This document shows positions 1 to 10,976 of a stretch of DNA of 64,000 nt, piece by piece; the first letter of the stretch is position 1; every line of letters begins with the position of its first letter. The DNA is from Ascarosepion bandense (Eukaryota; Mollusca; Cephalopoda; Sepiida; Sepiidae). The translations under genes were made by a program, and so were the position numbers. Under the pieces are notes generated by a model. That model ran no database searches, was not told where the DNA came from, and worked only from the letters and a program-made list of their open reading frames with translations. The DNA is taken from positions 374,001-438,000 of the forward strand of contig JBBBDQ010000349.1 of assembly GCA_037127315.1 (NCBI GenBank). Reading direction: 5' to 3'.

Positions 1-300
1 TTTTCTGTTGTTCGAATTTATTACCGCACAACTCAACACTTTAATGATTATAAAAATAAGTGCAGAGATATTTGGGAAATATAAGAAAAGAAAATACTAA
101 TAACCTTTCTATTTGGCGTTGAGGACATTCTACTGTAGAATGAAAGAAAACATCTTCGTTTTCTTTTATTGTCGCTTAGTGTTCATTCTACTACGCAATT
201 AATGCCTTGCGTAGTTTGGGCGTTTCTTTGAATTAATATTAATAAGTACTTATGACAGTACGAGAGAAATTATTTAAGGCTAAAAAGAAGTTAATTTTTT
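1..300. other. Unassigned A+T-rich sequence
   Basis: I see no open frame of note, no repeat family shared with the rest of the window and no RNA-like signature. It ends where a SINE-A copy begins. Confidence 0.4.
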
Positions 301-892
301 GTGGTGCAGTGTATATCGGCTCGGAACGAGAAGTCGGAGAGCCGAGTTCGAATTCCAGTTGAATTCGTTGCATTCACTTACGCACAAATATCCTTGGGAA
401 AGGTATTAATGCGTCTTTTATCTCCTGTTGGGGGTTAAATAGCAGGGGTTAAATAGCATAGCAGATTACATTTTCTACCCTAGGGTATCAACCAGTCTAC
501 CGCAGAAAATAATAGCAATCTAGTGCGAGAAAATCTTCTTTCCAGTCAGTCATGTTTTTTCCAGATATGATCGCCTAAATGTGTACTGCGTATGGCAACA
601 TTAGTAAAGTTCCTACTGAGCATAAAGTGGGGGATTGTTTTTCGATTGATATAAAGTAATAAACTGATCTCCCTCCACCAATTAATACTTATTAATATAA
701 TAATATAATCCATCTCTTGTCCCTTCACCTATCGGTTAAATCGGTAGACCGACTGGGGTCTGTAGTCTTGGTTGACAATCAATCTATCACAGAAAATAAT
801 GGCTGCCTACTGCGGAAAATCTTCTGCCCAGTTAGTCATGTCTCGAGACATAATCGCTCATGCGTGTATCACGTTTGGCACTTAACTGACTG
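301..892 (+). mobile_element. SINE-A, tRNA-derived, with duplicated body (dimeric copy)
   Basis: The head is tRNA-like. An A-box-like TGGTGCAGTG lies at 302-311 and a B-box-like GAGTTCGAATTCC at about 344-356, as expected for an internal Pol III promoter. The body follows, with the family landmarks ATGGGTTAAATA, ACCAGTCTACCGCAGAAA and CAGTCAGTCATG. The body then occurs a second time (about 726-892), separated from the first by a linker with a palindrome at 621-680. The same body-palindrome-body layout recurs at 7760-8191 and 16084-17458. This copy is diverged. tRNA-derived SINEs are known from octopuses, but I cannot match this one to a named family from memory. Confidence 0.75.
621..680. repeat. 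Palindromic mini-repeat (GGGGGATC type) in SINE linker
   Basis: The left part CATAAAGTGGGGGAT is mirrored by CTGATCTCCCTCC on the right. It is a diverged member of the short palindromic family also seen at 1547, 7971, 16341, 46830, 54890 and 59480. It is too short to encode anything and resembles a MITE in form. Confidence 0.5.
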
Positions 893-1005
893 TATTAATC
901 TCAACGGGTTTCAGGAATCATTCATCTGTGCGTAAACTAAAAAAGAATTTATTTTCAATAGTCAAGATTAATTGAAAAAATTATTGGTAAGAGATCAATA
1001 TGTAT

Positions 1006-1521
1006 ATTCTTCTGTGTGCCTTGTCTTTTCAGGACGTAAGCAATCATGGATTTCTAGGTCTCTTTATCACAGGTGTGCTTTTTCCCGTTCTATCATCCAC
1101 CTGCTTAGGCCCATAAAATGTGTTATCCGCTGCTTTCCCCTGTCTCTTTTTTCCTCTATCTGGCCTGTTAGTATCAGGTTCCTTATCAGCCCTCCTTCCT
1201 CATTGCATGTCCCAGAAACTTTAGCTGTCTCTTCCTGATCCTCAGTATTAATTTCCTTTTCGTTTTCATTCTTTCCAAAACCTCATACTTGCTCACATGC
1301 TCGATCTATGATATCCGCAGCATCCTTCTGTAGAACCACATTTCAGTTGCTTCAAGTTTTCCCTTCATCTTTGATGATATTGTCCAGCATTCACTGCCAT
1401 ATTGAAAAACGGACAACACATAGCAATCCAGTACTCTCTTCCTTGTTTCTAACGAAATTGTCCTGTTTCTTAATACTCTTCTCAGCTGCTGGAATGCATC
1501 CTTCTGCTTTTGGATCTCAGG
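1006..1521 (-). mobile_element. RTE-like LINE, 3' end of ORF and tail
   Basis: Reading the minus strand gives the conserved C-terminal part of the LINE polyprotein (MWFYRRMLRISW, then RQLKFLGHAMRKEGLENL, then a WKA end), broken by stops and frameshifts. The closest family I recognise is the endonuclease/RT protein of RTE-type LINEs; the exact clade is uncertain. Other copies are at 1613, 4688, 22025, 27905, 54534, 55000, 55320 and 62045. The copy lacks the RT domain, as expected for a 5'-truncated LINE insertion. Confidence 0.65.
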
Positions 1522-1546
1522 AATATAAATGTATAGAAACTACTGT

Positions 1547-1613
1547 GACCACAAAGTGAGGGTTCAGTTTATATATTGATTGCAATATGGAATTGATCCC
1601 CCACTTTATATCC
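1547..1613. repeat. Palindromic mini-repeat (MITE-like)
   Basis: The ends CACAAAGTGAGGG and CCCCCACTTTATAT are imperfect inverted repeats around an A+T core. It sits exactly between two RTE-like LINE fragments that both contain the CATCCTTCTGTAG segment, so it marks the junction. Confidence 0.55.
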
Positions 1614-2240
1614 AGCATCCTTCTGTAGAACCACATTTCAGTTGCTTCAAGTTTTTCCTTCATCTTTAATGATATTGTCCATCATTTACTGCCATATTGA
1701 TGAGCTGACAACACATAGCAATTCAGTACTCTTCATTCTTTCTTTCTAGCGAATTTTTCTGTCTCTTAATACACTACTCAACTTCTGGAACTCGTCCTTC
1801 ACCATGCCAATTTCCCTTCGGATCTCTGTGTCACACTTTCCGTCTTCTGTTCGAACACTTTCTAGATATTTAAATTTTGTACCTGCTTGATTTTAGTTTT
1901 TGGCATATTGGGCTGTCCGTTTTGCTAATAACCATGCATTCGGTTTTCTTGCGGTTTATTTGTAGTCCTCTCTTGTTACTCTCTTCAGCAAACCTTCAGT
2001 AGGAGGTCTTGTAGTTTCCTTTACGTGTCTGCTATCAGCACTGTATCATCTACGTAACTTATGTTGTTCAAATTGTGGCCTCCGGTGACAAATCTTGGCA
2101 TATCATCTAGGGTCCTCAGAATAGTCTCGATATACAAGTTGAATAGATCAGGTGAAAAGACACATCCTTGTCTTAAACGTAAAATGCAAATCCTGAGCGT
2201 GTGGCTGAGATGATAATCCTCAGTTTTCTGACCATGTAAC
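1613..2240 (-). pseudogene. RTE-like LINE reverse transcriptase fragment
   Basis: The minus strand encodes two diagnostic RT motifs: RQGCVFSPDLFNLYIE (the G...SP.LFN...E motif before the active site) and YVDDTVLIAD, the catalytic YxDD box, at about 2021-2190. Downstream on the minus strand the reading continues in pieces toward the C-terminal MLRIS region at 1620-1830, with frame breaks. It overlaps in content with the neighbouring copy at 1006-1521, so these are two insertions or a duplication and not one element. It has no start and no endonuclease domain, so it is non-functional. Confidence 0.75.
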
Positions 2241-2379
2241 CCATAGTTTTTGTTAAGGAAGTGACTTCTGGATGTTGTAATAGAGGCGTGTGGATGCGCA
2301 TGAAGACCATTTTTAGTGATGTCTAGTGATGGATTTGCATAGACGTGACATGTTTTTAACAAAAAATTTCACTCAATAC

Positions 2380-2780
2380 AAATTTTTAAAAAATGAGCTT
2401 TGACATGAAAAGATTGATATTACAGTGTTCTAGAAAACTGTTGTTGATTCGACTCCGCAAAGAAATCAGAGTGATTTTAATGACCTGATCCAGCCCAAAT
2501 TTACACGTCATCGTGACTGAAGTTCTGTTTATCACGCCATTTCATGCATTTATTCTAAGAGACTGGGGTCACCCATCATACTTATAATATAAATCACAGG
2601 TTGGTTTTGGGCCTCAGCAGGTATCTGCAACATGGATTATCTAGCCACCTTAAATAATTCCAATTTCCTACAACTGATGATTTTACTTTATAAATGCATT
2701 GTAATGAAACAGGACTTGTGTAAACAGAAATTATTTAGGTAACTTATTTTATCCCAAAATAACAAAAGATAATAATACCA
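2380..2780. other. Unassigned sequence
   Basis: Low-complexity A+T-rich DNA. I recognise no family here. Confidence 0.35.
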
Positions 2781-2789
2781 ATACATGCA

Positions 2790-3190
2790 AGTGGCGAAAT
2801 CTGGATGCGTGTCTATTAAGGAAGAGATGTCTAATTGATTCTTTTGTTTGCTTGTGTACTATTTCCAACATTAAAAACCTAACAGTCAATAAATTTTACA
2901 TAGGTAGCACCAAAAATACCTTCAAATGTCGATAGTATCAACATATTTTATCTTTTAGTTATAAGAAGCAAAGAAATAGGACATCCCTGTCTAAAATACT
3001 TTTGGCAGTCAAAAGAATTCAATAAAACCCCCAGCGTAAAATGGAACATATTTTTAAAAATGATAGAAATTGTAGATCTTTAAACTAGTCCTTTTTTTAT
3101 TTACAGGAAAAATTACAAATTATCCAGTTTCCGAAATTAACCCCGTTAAATAAACGAAAAAAATTAATGGTTAATTTCCAACACATCCTT
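2790..3190 (+). pseudogene. Penelope-like element, GIY-YIG endonuclease remnant
   Basis: Three-frame reading of the plus strand gives a CLIDSFVCLCTISN segment, then NKFYIGSTKNTFKCR at about 2890-2935, then a SLSKILLAVK segment and a QEKLQIIQFPKLTPLNKR segment. This order is that of the C-terminal endonuclease of Penelope-like elements (FYIG as the GIY-YIG core, S-K helix, then the K-L-x-I-I segment). Stops and frameshifts break it. A PLE RT fragment lies downstream at 3581, in the wrong order for a single element. Confidence 0.6.
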
Positions 3191-3282
3191 CGTTGACCTT
3201 AAAGTGTAATCAATTACATTTTCTACAATAAATATAGCTACATATCTCAATTAATTTACTACCTTTGTATTAATATATAAGA

Positions 3283-3507
3283 TGCAGAAGATTATCCCGC
3301 AGTAGGTTGCCATTAATTCCTCGATAGAGTGGTTTGTCAGCCAAGGCTATAGAAACCAATCTGACCTGTTATTTAACCCCTAACTGGAGGAAGAGACAGA
3401 TTAATGCCTTTATCAAGGGTATTAGCGCGTAAGTGACTGCAAGGAATTCAACTAGAATTCAAACTCGGCTCCTCGATTTCTCATTCCGAGCTGATATCCA
3501 CTCACCA
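3283..3507 (-). mobile_element. SINE-A copy, nearly full head and half body
   Basis: Reverse-complement match to the SINE-A head and body. The B-box region appears as GGAATTCGAACTCGG-like sequence, and the landmarks GCAGAAGATTATCCCGCAG and GGTTGCCATT are present. It lies between two PLE fragments. The 3' tail beyond the CAGTCAGT motif is missing. Confidence 0.75.
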
Positions 3508-3580
3508 TGAGGTCATAAAAGACACAGGGATATTAAAACGAAGCTCCAAAATTTTTACAGTAAGCACAATTCCTGGTTAG

Positions 3581-3736
3581 AACTCATTAGACTTGGAAAC
3601 ACCAACACTTCATGGATTGATAAAAATACATAAACCGGACATCCCAATGTGATTCATAATATCAGGAATAGGCAATTCCTCACATGAACTAAGCGACCCA
3701 AAAATCAAACTTTTATCCCCACTTCTTAGTCCATAG
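3581..3736 (+). pseudogene. Penelope-like element, RT fragment
   Basis: The plus strand reads TPTLHGLIKIHKPDIPM, a stop, then FIISGIGNSSHELS. This matches the PLE RT signature of the form P-x-x-Y-G-L-x-K-I-H-K followed by a P-I-I-S-x-x-x-S-P-T-Y segment. It is only about 50 codons long with an in-frame stop, a dead fragment. Confidence 0.6.
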
Positions 3737-3810
3737 ATTCTCATATAAAAACTAATTTAAAATAATTCAAATCTTATTTTAAATAAATGAAAAAATGTGA
3801 ATTTGAGTTT

Positions 3811-4292
3811 TGTTTATCGGCATATCAACCTCTGAGGATTATTTTATGCTAAAAAGTTGAGTTTTTAAGTGTGTTTTTTTTTTATATATAATGTTCGGTT
3901 ATAGTGAAAAGTTTAATTTAGTGAAATTTTAATTAATTTTTTTGTTTTTATTCTTCTTTATTTTTGAAAACTGAAAATGTCTTCTAGTTTTATATTCAAA
4001 AATGTTTTGCTGAATTTTTTTTCCTTTAAAAATGTGTTATGGTAAAAATCTTTTTTTTCAAAAATGTATGATTGATATTTCTCTTTCAAAAATGTATATA
4101 CTTTTTATAAAAGTTTATTTTTATACTTTTGACCCCACTTTGGGGGTTAACTATTATCTAACGGGTGCTACAACTCCAGGTCAGTGTGGACCTGGGAACA
4201 ACAGCAATTAAGATGTAGTTCCATGCTCCTCACAACCTCCAATTAGAGGCCTTGCTGCCGGATGCAGTTTACCGTCATACCCAGGACCAAAA
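3811..4292 (+). repeat. Unclassified interspersed repeat U1, copy 1
   Basis: It shares its whole course with 6671-7185: a start near ATCAACCTCTG, a long T-rich section, then GACCCC..GGGGTTAA, CCTGGGAACAACA, CATGCTCCTCACAACCTCC and CTTGCTGCCGGATGCAG. No coding potential is visible. I cannot assign it to a class. Confidence 0.6.
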
Positions 4293-4379
4293 TGAAAAGG
4301 AATAAAAATATGCCATTTAATCAACAATCCATGTTTTTTGCCTTCTTTTGTTAAATGCATAATTTACATTTTTCTGGCT

Positions 4380-4680
4380 GTTGTTCTAATCTTTATTGCC
4401 ATATTCATGAAGTTTCGATCGTTGTAAGCTCCGATTTTCTTCAGGTGATTAGAATTTCGAACCGTACCCCCAAGAACACAGTGAATAAAAACGTTGGCTA
4501 GATCTTGTGATGTAAGCTAAAGGGAGATAACTAAGACACCCGGAAATGGCATGACGAGAACAATCTACCCCATTCATTGAAATAAAGGGTTCAGTTAAAT
4601 ATTTCAATTACCGGGAGAAGATAGAAGCGAACAAACGTCGTGAATACGTCAATAAATATGAAAACAACAGTCCGAACAAT
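4380..4680. mobile_element. PLE-type terminal repeats in inverted order, decayed
   Basis: The left part (4390-4470) is the reverse complement of the terminal sequence seen at 23200-23345 and 27630-27800, with AGTTTCGATCGTTGTA and CTTCTTCAGGTG-like landmarks. The right part (4560-4680) is the same sequence on the plus strand (ATAAAGGGTTCAGTT, then AACGTCGTGAATACG). The same inverted arrangement recurs at 22246-23346 and 50190-50725. Confidence 0.5.
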
Positions 4681-4687
4681 ATTTCCT

Positions 4688-5190
4688 CTTCTATGTGCCC
4701 TGTCCGTTCAGGACGTAGGCGATCATGGCTTTCCACGTCCCTCTATCCCTGGTAGCTCTTAGCACACTGTCTCCTGTTAAACCACGCAACCCCCGTTCTG
4801 TCATCCACCTGATCAGGACCTTCAAATATGCTATCCAGTGCTTTCCCCAGTCGCTTTTTCCGTCTATCTGGCCTGTTAGTATCAGGTTCTCCAAGTTCTC
4901 CTTCCTCGTTGCATGCCCTAGGAACTTTACCTGTCTCTTCCTGATGCTCAGTATCAATTTCCTTTTCGTTTCTATCCTTTCCAAAACCTCATCATTGCTC
5001 ACATGGTCAATCCATGATATCCGCAACATCCTTCTGTAGAACCACATTTAAGTTTCTTCAAGTTTTACCTTTATCTTCAATGATATTTTTCAGCATTCAC
5101 TGCCATATTGAAGAACAGACATCACATAGCAATCCAGTACTCTCTCACCCACCTTCTGGAACGCGTCCTTCGCCATGCCAATTCACCTTG
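4688..5190 (-). pseudogene. RTE-like LINE C-terminal ORF fragment
   Basis: An open frame of 118 codons (4691-5047, minus) carries MWFYRRMLRISW, then KRQVKFLGHATRKENLENL, then RATRDRGTWKAM. This is the region downstream of the RT in RTE-like LINEs. The sequence past 5047 continues with family-specific text that is out of frame. It is the best preserved minus-strand copy of this tail in the window, but it lacks the RT and endonuclease. Confidence 0.7.
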
Positions 5191-5199
5191 ATGTGACTA

Positions 5200-6665
5200 T
5201 TTGCAATACCTCAATTATAGGGTTGCTTTTAATAGCAGTAAGAATTTGCAGCCCCTAGTACTTATCTAAAAAAGAAAGATATATAGAAAATACATAAAAA
5301 CTATGATATCCTTATGATTTTATCCACGATGCTCAGTGAAAGGTATACAAAATATGCAACCTCAAAAAAGATGAAATTAAAATTATTAGCAACAATAACA
5401 ATGACAATAAATCCGATAAAAACAAGCGAAAACTGCCTACTAACGCCGTAACAACAACTACCAATAACAATTTATCCAATCTAAACTTGAAAATAAAGCT
5501 GACCCAAATGACCTTTTAGGATTTCTAGAAGCAACAAAATTATATAACAAAATATAGTTGCAAAAGAAGATAGCATATAACCATCACACATCAAATCACA
5601 ACACCTCTACTTATATCTCGACAGCAATAATCACAAATCATCAACAGTAAACCAAAAACCAAACAAATTATTCAGTACTAAATGACCCCAAAGGGTAGAT
5701 ATGCAGCTAAAACAAACAACTAAACTAAACAAACTACCATATCCAAAATTATTATCGATAAGATCAGAACCAAAAATGTAAATCACAATAATAATTCTGA
5801 AGGATTTACAAGATGCAATGGTTAGAATGGAGTTTGAATTACGCATAAAAGAAAATAGTAATGAATACTAATTTACGAAATATATTTACTAAAATTATAT
5901 AAAAGCTTGAAATATCACAGAGTAAATTTACTCAGTAAAATCGCTAGTAAATTCAACCACGGCCTCCAGACGACTATGGATCTCCAACATCTTTTCTGTA
6001 CTATCTTCTTGATAAGTTGGGAAATAAAACGATATTCCTTGCCTTCATTTCATCTTTGATATTACAAGGAACTTTCTTGGTCAGTCATTCAATCGCGCCT
6101 CATACATAATAATTAAAGGGTTGTATTTTAGAGAATGAAATGGCCAGTTAAAATGGGTGATTTGGTCATAGAGCTTGTCTGACAGCCACGACAGGGTTCC
6201 TATGCTTGTGTGTCTTGGTGCACAAGACATAAGGTCTTCCGGTAATCACTCTATTGACACAGCAAATCACAGTCTTCTCAATGTGTGTGATGTAGGCCAT
6301 CGTTTTGAGTCTGAGGCCCTCACCAACAAATTCAGGTGTTCTTTTCAGATGAGAACGATCAGAGTGAGTTTTCCCAGCTGTCGTACTTTACTTTATTCAT
6401 CCAATCCTTTGCTTGACACCCAGATGCTTTGAAGGTTTGTATTGGAAATTCCGCCGCGAATATTAAGCATCACATTTTCGGGCAAAGTGTGTTGCGTCTT
6501 GTTGCTATTTTGTTTCTCTTGAAGGTGCCCAACTGATCCTACGATACTGTGCCGTCAGCAAAATAAAAAAAACAAACAACGCTTATACTCAAAATTTAAA
6601 ACAAAATGACGACAACTTACTCATCGCATTTTGTATAAATGTGTGTGTGGGTATGTGTGTTTTTA
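5200..6665. other. Unassigned sequence, no gene recognised
   Basis: About 1.4 kb with only short open frames. 5370-5900 is A-rich with many AACAA and CAATAA runs. 6160-6560 is more balanced in composition and could be an old element or exon-like piece, but I recognise no domain on either strand. Confidence 0.35.
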
Positions 6666-6670
6666 CTTTT

Positions 6671-7183
6671 GTTTAACGGCAGATCAACCTCTGTGGGTTA
6701 TTTAATGCCAAAAAGGTGGGACTTTAAGGTATTTTTTTTAAATATTTGGTTATAGTGTGAATGATGATTTAATAAAAAAAATTTGTTCTTATTTTTTGAT
6801 CTTAGAAAACTGAAAGTGTCTTCTAATTTTGTATTCAAAAATGTTTTTCTGAGAATATTTTTTTCTTCAAAAATGTTTATATGGTAATGATTTTTTTTTT
6901 TTTTGTGGTTGGTAATATTTTTCCGTAAAAAATGTAAGTATTTCGATAAGAGTCTGTTTTTATGTATATATATTTCTATAAAAGTGTATTTTTATACTTT
7001 CATAGTGTTTTGACCCCTGTTTAGGGGTTAAATATTTTCCCATAGCTGGGACCCTAATAGGTGCTACCACTCTGGGTCAGGGTGAACCTGGGAACAACAC
7101 TAAATAAAAGATGGTTCCATGCTCCTCACAACCTCCCAATCAGAGGCCTTGCTGCCGGATGCAGTTTACCGTCATGCCCTGGA

Positions 7184-7185
<2 letters not shown>
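6671..7185 (+). repeat. Unclassified interspersed repeat U1, copy 2
   Basis: Second copy of the repeat at 3811-4292, ending in the same CTTGCTGCCGGATGCAG segment. A (GT)n run follows it directly. Confidence 0.6.

Positions 7186-7186
<1 letters not shown>

Positions 7187-7234
<48 letters not shown>
7187..7234. repeat. (GT)n microsatellite
   Basis: Uninterrupted GT dinucleotides. The Cys-Val and Thr-His open frames across it are artefacts. Confidence 0.95.
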
Positions 7235-7238
<4 letters not shown>

Positions 7239-7239
7239 T

Positions 7240-7755
7240 CTTGGTAGTACTTATTAATTCTTAACGGATCTATAATCACAATCATTTGATATTTCAATAT
7301 TCCATCTTCTTCCCTATGCCTTTGGCGTATGAAGTTTGTGCACACTATCAGAGCCAAGTGGAAAACGACAGTGTGGAAAAGCACACGTGAACACACAAGA
7401 AAAACAGGAAAAAAAGTTGTCATGGTTTGTCGTCGAATGCCGAAAGGAATTACCCATTCGAAAAAGCAATCAGTCAAATGGAAGAATAATACACATTTCG
7501 CATTTGTATTTTCATTTTTCTCTTATTCTTGTTTGTTATTTTCTTTACGCTTCTAGTTCTTCGATACTCGTCTGTTTTGTTTTTCCATTCTTGAACGTTC
7601 TGAAGATACGCGTAAAATACTCGAATTTTAAGACCCAAATTTAAGGCAAAAAATTGCGCGGACAAGAATTTATGTATGGCGAAATCTTTCTCTTTTTTAA
7701 AACGATTTTATCCAAAGCAAGGCAACAAAGTCATAAACACGCAAGAGTTTACTGT
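7240..7755. other. Unassigned sequence
   Basis: Overlapping open frames of up to about 100 codons exist on both strands, but none shows a recognisable domain or composition typical of a gene. Confidence 0.35.
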
Positions 7756-7759
7756 GGAT

Positions 7760-8191
7760 CAGTCAGTTATGTGCTATACGTGAAACACGCTTTGAGCGAT
7801 CATGTCTCAAAAGAGACATGACTGACTGTGCAGAAGATTATCCAGCAGTAGGTTGCCATTGCTTTCTGCGGTAGACTGGTTGCCAACCAAGGCTATAAAA
7901 CCCAATCGGTCCTATTATTTATCCCATAACTGGAGAGGGAACAGATATTTTATATTATCACGTAGTAATTAGAGGGGGATCAGTTTATTACTTCATACCA
8001 ATAAAAAACCGATCCCCCACTTTCTGAGCAGCAGAAGCCTTAATCATGATTCCAACTATTATAGTCACTCAGTCAGTTAAGTGCCATACATGATACACAC
8101 TCGAAAGAGACATGACTTACTGGGCAGAAGATTATCCCGCAGTAGGTTGCCATTGCTTTCTGCGGTAGGCTGGTTGCCAACCAAGGCTATA
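7760..8191 (-). mobile_element. SINE-A dimeric copy without head
   Basis: Two SINE-A bodies on the minus strand (7760-7946 and 8076-8191) flank a linker with a palindrome at 7971-8026. Each body begins CAGTCAGTTA and runs through GATCATGTCTC and GACTGGTTGCC-like text. Same layout as 301-892 and 16084-17458. Confidence 0.75.
7971..8026. repeat. Palindromic mini-repeat in SINE linker
   Basis: AGGGGGATCAGTTTATTAC on the left is mirrored by CCGATCCCCCACTTT on the right. Confidence 0.6.
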
Positions 8192-8299
8192 AATATATGA
8201 GCGAACGGATGAGAGAAAATGGCCTTATCTATATTGTTCAAGATGCTGTCAATTACGGAACCGTCAGGAGATTAGATGGAGCGGTGAAGAAAGAATAGA

Positions 8300-8510
8300 T
8301 AGCTAACCGAGCTTAGTAAAGATAAGGACGGAGACATATGTAGGAATGAGCAAGAGATTCAAGAGAAATCCCCCTAGCTAGAGGGAGATTCTCGCCATAA
8401 GCGTCAAGGCCATGCATATGGATATGGGAGCCTTTCCTAAAGAGGGAAAGGTAACCAGAGATATAGAAATCAGAGGAAGGGACAGAAGGGACATGGTTAG
8501 TTTCACATTT
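8300..8510 (-). pseudogene. Jockey-like LINE, endonuclease domain fragment
   Basis: The minus strand reads SSDFYISGYLSLFRKG and then YGENLPLARGISLESLAHSY. It lines up with 20980-21345, where CESNPDSSILSSEFYVPGYL precedes VYVRERLPLSRVISLES. The pattern (x-F-x-I-P-G-Y, then V-Y-V-R-x-x-L-P) is that of the AP-like endonuclease of Jockey/CR1-type LINEs. Short, with no catalytic centre preserved. Confidence 0.5.
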
Positions 8511-8871
8511 TAATGGGTTTATTAAAACATAAAACAAATACAGGTTGTGTTAAAATGCACAAGCCATGTTTTATAAACCATTAAATTAGAACACCATAAA
8601 AGCATAAAACTTTTATAAAACTAACTATAAAAAATTTAAATGCACATATATAAAAATAAAACATATAAATTGTTATCGTGAAACACACCTATTCCTCAAA
8701 TAATAAAACTAAAACGAACCCAAGTCATTTCTCTACTGCACCTACCTTCTTTGAATTCGGATGGGGGATTCTTATCACAAAATTCTAGCAGCCATTATCG
8801 CGAAAAGTGACTTTTCTTGGCTACTGAGAAATTAAACATATATACATTGAAATTGAAAACATGTGCGTTTT

Positions 8872-9044
8872 GATGCAGTAGATATCGACTCGGGACGACA
8901 AATTGGGGTGCCGAGTTCAAATTCCATTTGAATTCTTTGCATTTACTTACGCACAAATACTCTTGGACAAGGTATTAGTTAGTCTCTTCCCTCCAGCTAT
9001 GGGTTAAATAATAAGACAGATTGGGCTCTATAGCCTTGTCTGCA
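8872..9044 (+). mobile_element. SINE-A copy, 5' half
   Basis: Head with TGATGCAGTAGATATCG and a B-box-like GAGTTCAAATTCC, then the body to TATAGCCTTG, where it stops. Confidence 0.7.
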
Positions 9045-9049
9045 TGCAA

Positions 9050-10310
9050 GTGTGATAAACTGTATCGAACACAACTTATGCATATAAACACTTTATTGTT
9101 AATTTTTACAAAGATTTCCTTGACTACTTGTGGCTCTCAACTCTGTCTGCATCATCGATGCAGCCGATTTCGGCGACTTTCAGCCTAAACTAACTTTGTG
9201 ATCGACCAAACACAACGTGAGCAGAGCTTGTCTTGGAACGATGTGATCGACTATCGATCGGCCGCACAGATTTTGGGCGTTGACGTGAAGAACAGGCAGT
9301 GGGGGGGGGGGGTCACAGTTTTATATTTATTTATTTCATTTTCTTTCCCCTTCTCCCAGATGGTAAGAGAAATGACGGTTTTGAAAATATCTCATTCTGA
9401 CGACGAAACTCTTTTTTTCACCACTTCACCCCAAACAAGTCCATGAAGTCACAATTCCCCAATAAGTTATTAAAGCGTAATAAACATAGAACACGTTATC
9501 GGAGACAAACGACAATAATAATAAAAAAAACAGGCGTCAAGGATGCGATGACCTTGTATTTATATTTTTAAAGATAGTAGTCGACGGGAAAGCAAGAAGT
9601 CGGAAGAGAATTCCACACTCTAGAGAAGATATTATCATAAAACTTATATTTAACAAATGCAAAATTAAAATTATGAAATCTGTCTATATAGTTTAAATTC
9701 ATGAAGTCAGAGTACCAAAGAGATCAGCTCATCAGAACAATCATAATGAAACTATTTATATAATAAGCACAGATAAACTACGTTAAAGCGGAAAGAAAAT
9801 GGTTGACACTGAGATGCCAGGTTAAGACCGATAAAACTGCTGAATCTTCCCTTTCTGACGTTTACTTGTTTATTCAGATTTTGTGATGTGAGTCTGACCA
9901 ACAATTTCCCAAACACTAGTATGATTTTCCAATTGTAATTTGTTAAAATAATTCTATAATCTTTTCTAATTCACACTTTTTTTCATATTTTTTGTCGAAA
10001 AAGAATCACATCTCTGAAATAAAAATGAGCGCAGCTTTGCGAAACATTTAATGTATATTAAATCCCTTGCGAATGCCGCCATTTTTTGAAGGGGGCAATA
10101 GCTCCTAAATGCATTGAATTGACTTCGTTCTTGAGATACTTTCAAGAATCGAAAGTTTTGCGTCTAGGAAAACGGCATCGAAGCAGCTAAGAATCATAGG
10201 CGGATTTTAGACAAGGCGTGAAAATGCCAATATTGTCATGGAGTGTTGATTCCTATGTCTGCATTGTCTAAATTTATACACAGTCTATCTCCTACACTGT
10301 TCCTTATTTC
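9050..10310. other. Unassigned sequence with a G-run
   Basis: Contains a run of G residues at about 9300-9312 and mixed-composition DNA around 10000-10260. An 82-codon open frame at 9198-9446 crosses the G-run and has no recognisable domain. No gene can be supported. Confidence 0.35.
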
Positions 10311-10311
10311 C

Positions 10312-10314
<3 letters not shown>

Positions 10315-10370
<56 letters not shown>
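10315..10370. repeat. (TA)n microsatellite
   Basis: Directly abuts a ribozyme-bearing SINE, as at nearly every copy of that family. Confidence 0.95.
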
Positions 10371-10373
<3 letters not shown>

Positions 10374-10600
10374 GAAATGAATTGAGTTCTTTCAACTAGT
10401 GACACTGATGAGCAGTTATGCAGCGAAACAGGCTTGTATGTAGATGACTAATATATTATGTTCTCATTATGATTGAGCTATCTAGAAAATAAAATTTTAA
10501 AAACAGTTTCCACTTCTGCAATATATGCGTGACTCTTCAGAAATTAATTGAGTTCTTTCGGTGACTGGCGTGTGTATACAAAACGTAGGACAATATGTAT
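10371..10600 (+). mobile_element. Hammerhead SINE, subfamily 1, rearranged copy
   Basis: Holds one ribozyme-like core at 10395-10448 and then the following part of a unit (TAATATATTATGTTCTCATT, then CAGTTTCCACTT, then GGTGACTGGCGTG), which matches 32477-32630. The segment TCAGAAATGAATTGAG occurs on both sides of the core, so the copy looks recombined. The tRNA-like head is missing. Confidence 0.65.
10395..10448 (+). ncRNA. Hammerhead ribozyme-like core, degenerate
   Basis: CTGATGA at 10405-10411, GAAAC at 10424-10428, loop III GGCT and a GTA site ending at 10438. Helix II has an internal A-A mismatch and helix I pairs only at its base. Probably inactive. Confidence 0.55.
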
Positions 10601-10881
10601 ATATAGTAATATTAATTGTAGCAATAATACCAATAGCAACAGAACTAATTCTGTCAAGACTAGCAATAATTAAACTACAAATGAAATCGTCTTGAAACCC
10701 ACCGGGAACGAACCCGGAGGGAAAAGAAGGGGAAGAAAAAAAGAAACAAACGAAGTACCTGAACAAAAAGTCAAGCATTCGTGAGAAAGAAAAAAACCCA
10801 AGACGAAAACCTTAACAATAAAGAGCTCAATACGAAAGCAAAGTACACAAAGCACTCAAAGTGAAAGTAGAGAAAACAAAA

Positions 10882-10976
10882 CCGAAAATTTAGGAGTGAG
10901 CCAAAAACCTACTACAGTTTGGCTTAACAGCTATTCAGTGAAACCGTGGTAGGTTATTGGCTCACTCTTAGATTTT

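Noticed and set aside
301..375. Possible functional tRNA gene in the SINE-A head
   Set aside because: Same text occurs in all SINE-A copies and lacks a proper acceptor stem; it is a retroposed tRNA relic.
4725..5039. 104-codon plus-strand frame
   Set aside because: Antisense shadow of the RTE-like LINE C-terminal frame on the minus strand.
7172..7477. 101-codon minus-strand frame
   Set aside because: Runs into the (GT)n repeat and has no domain.
9720..9760. CTGATGAGCTG on the minus strand, a possible ribozyme core
   Set aside because: No GAAAC follows at the right distance and no helix I or III can be drawn.
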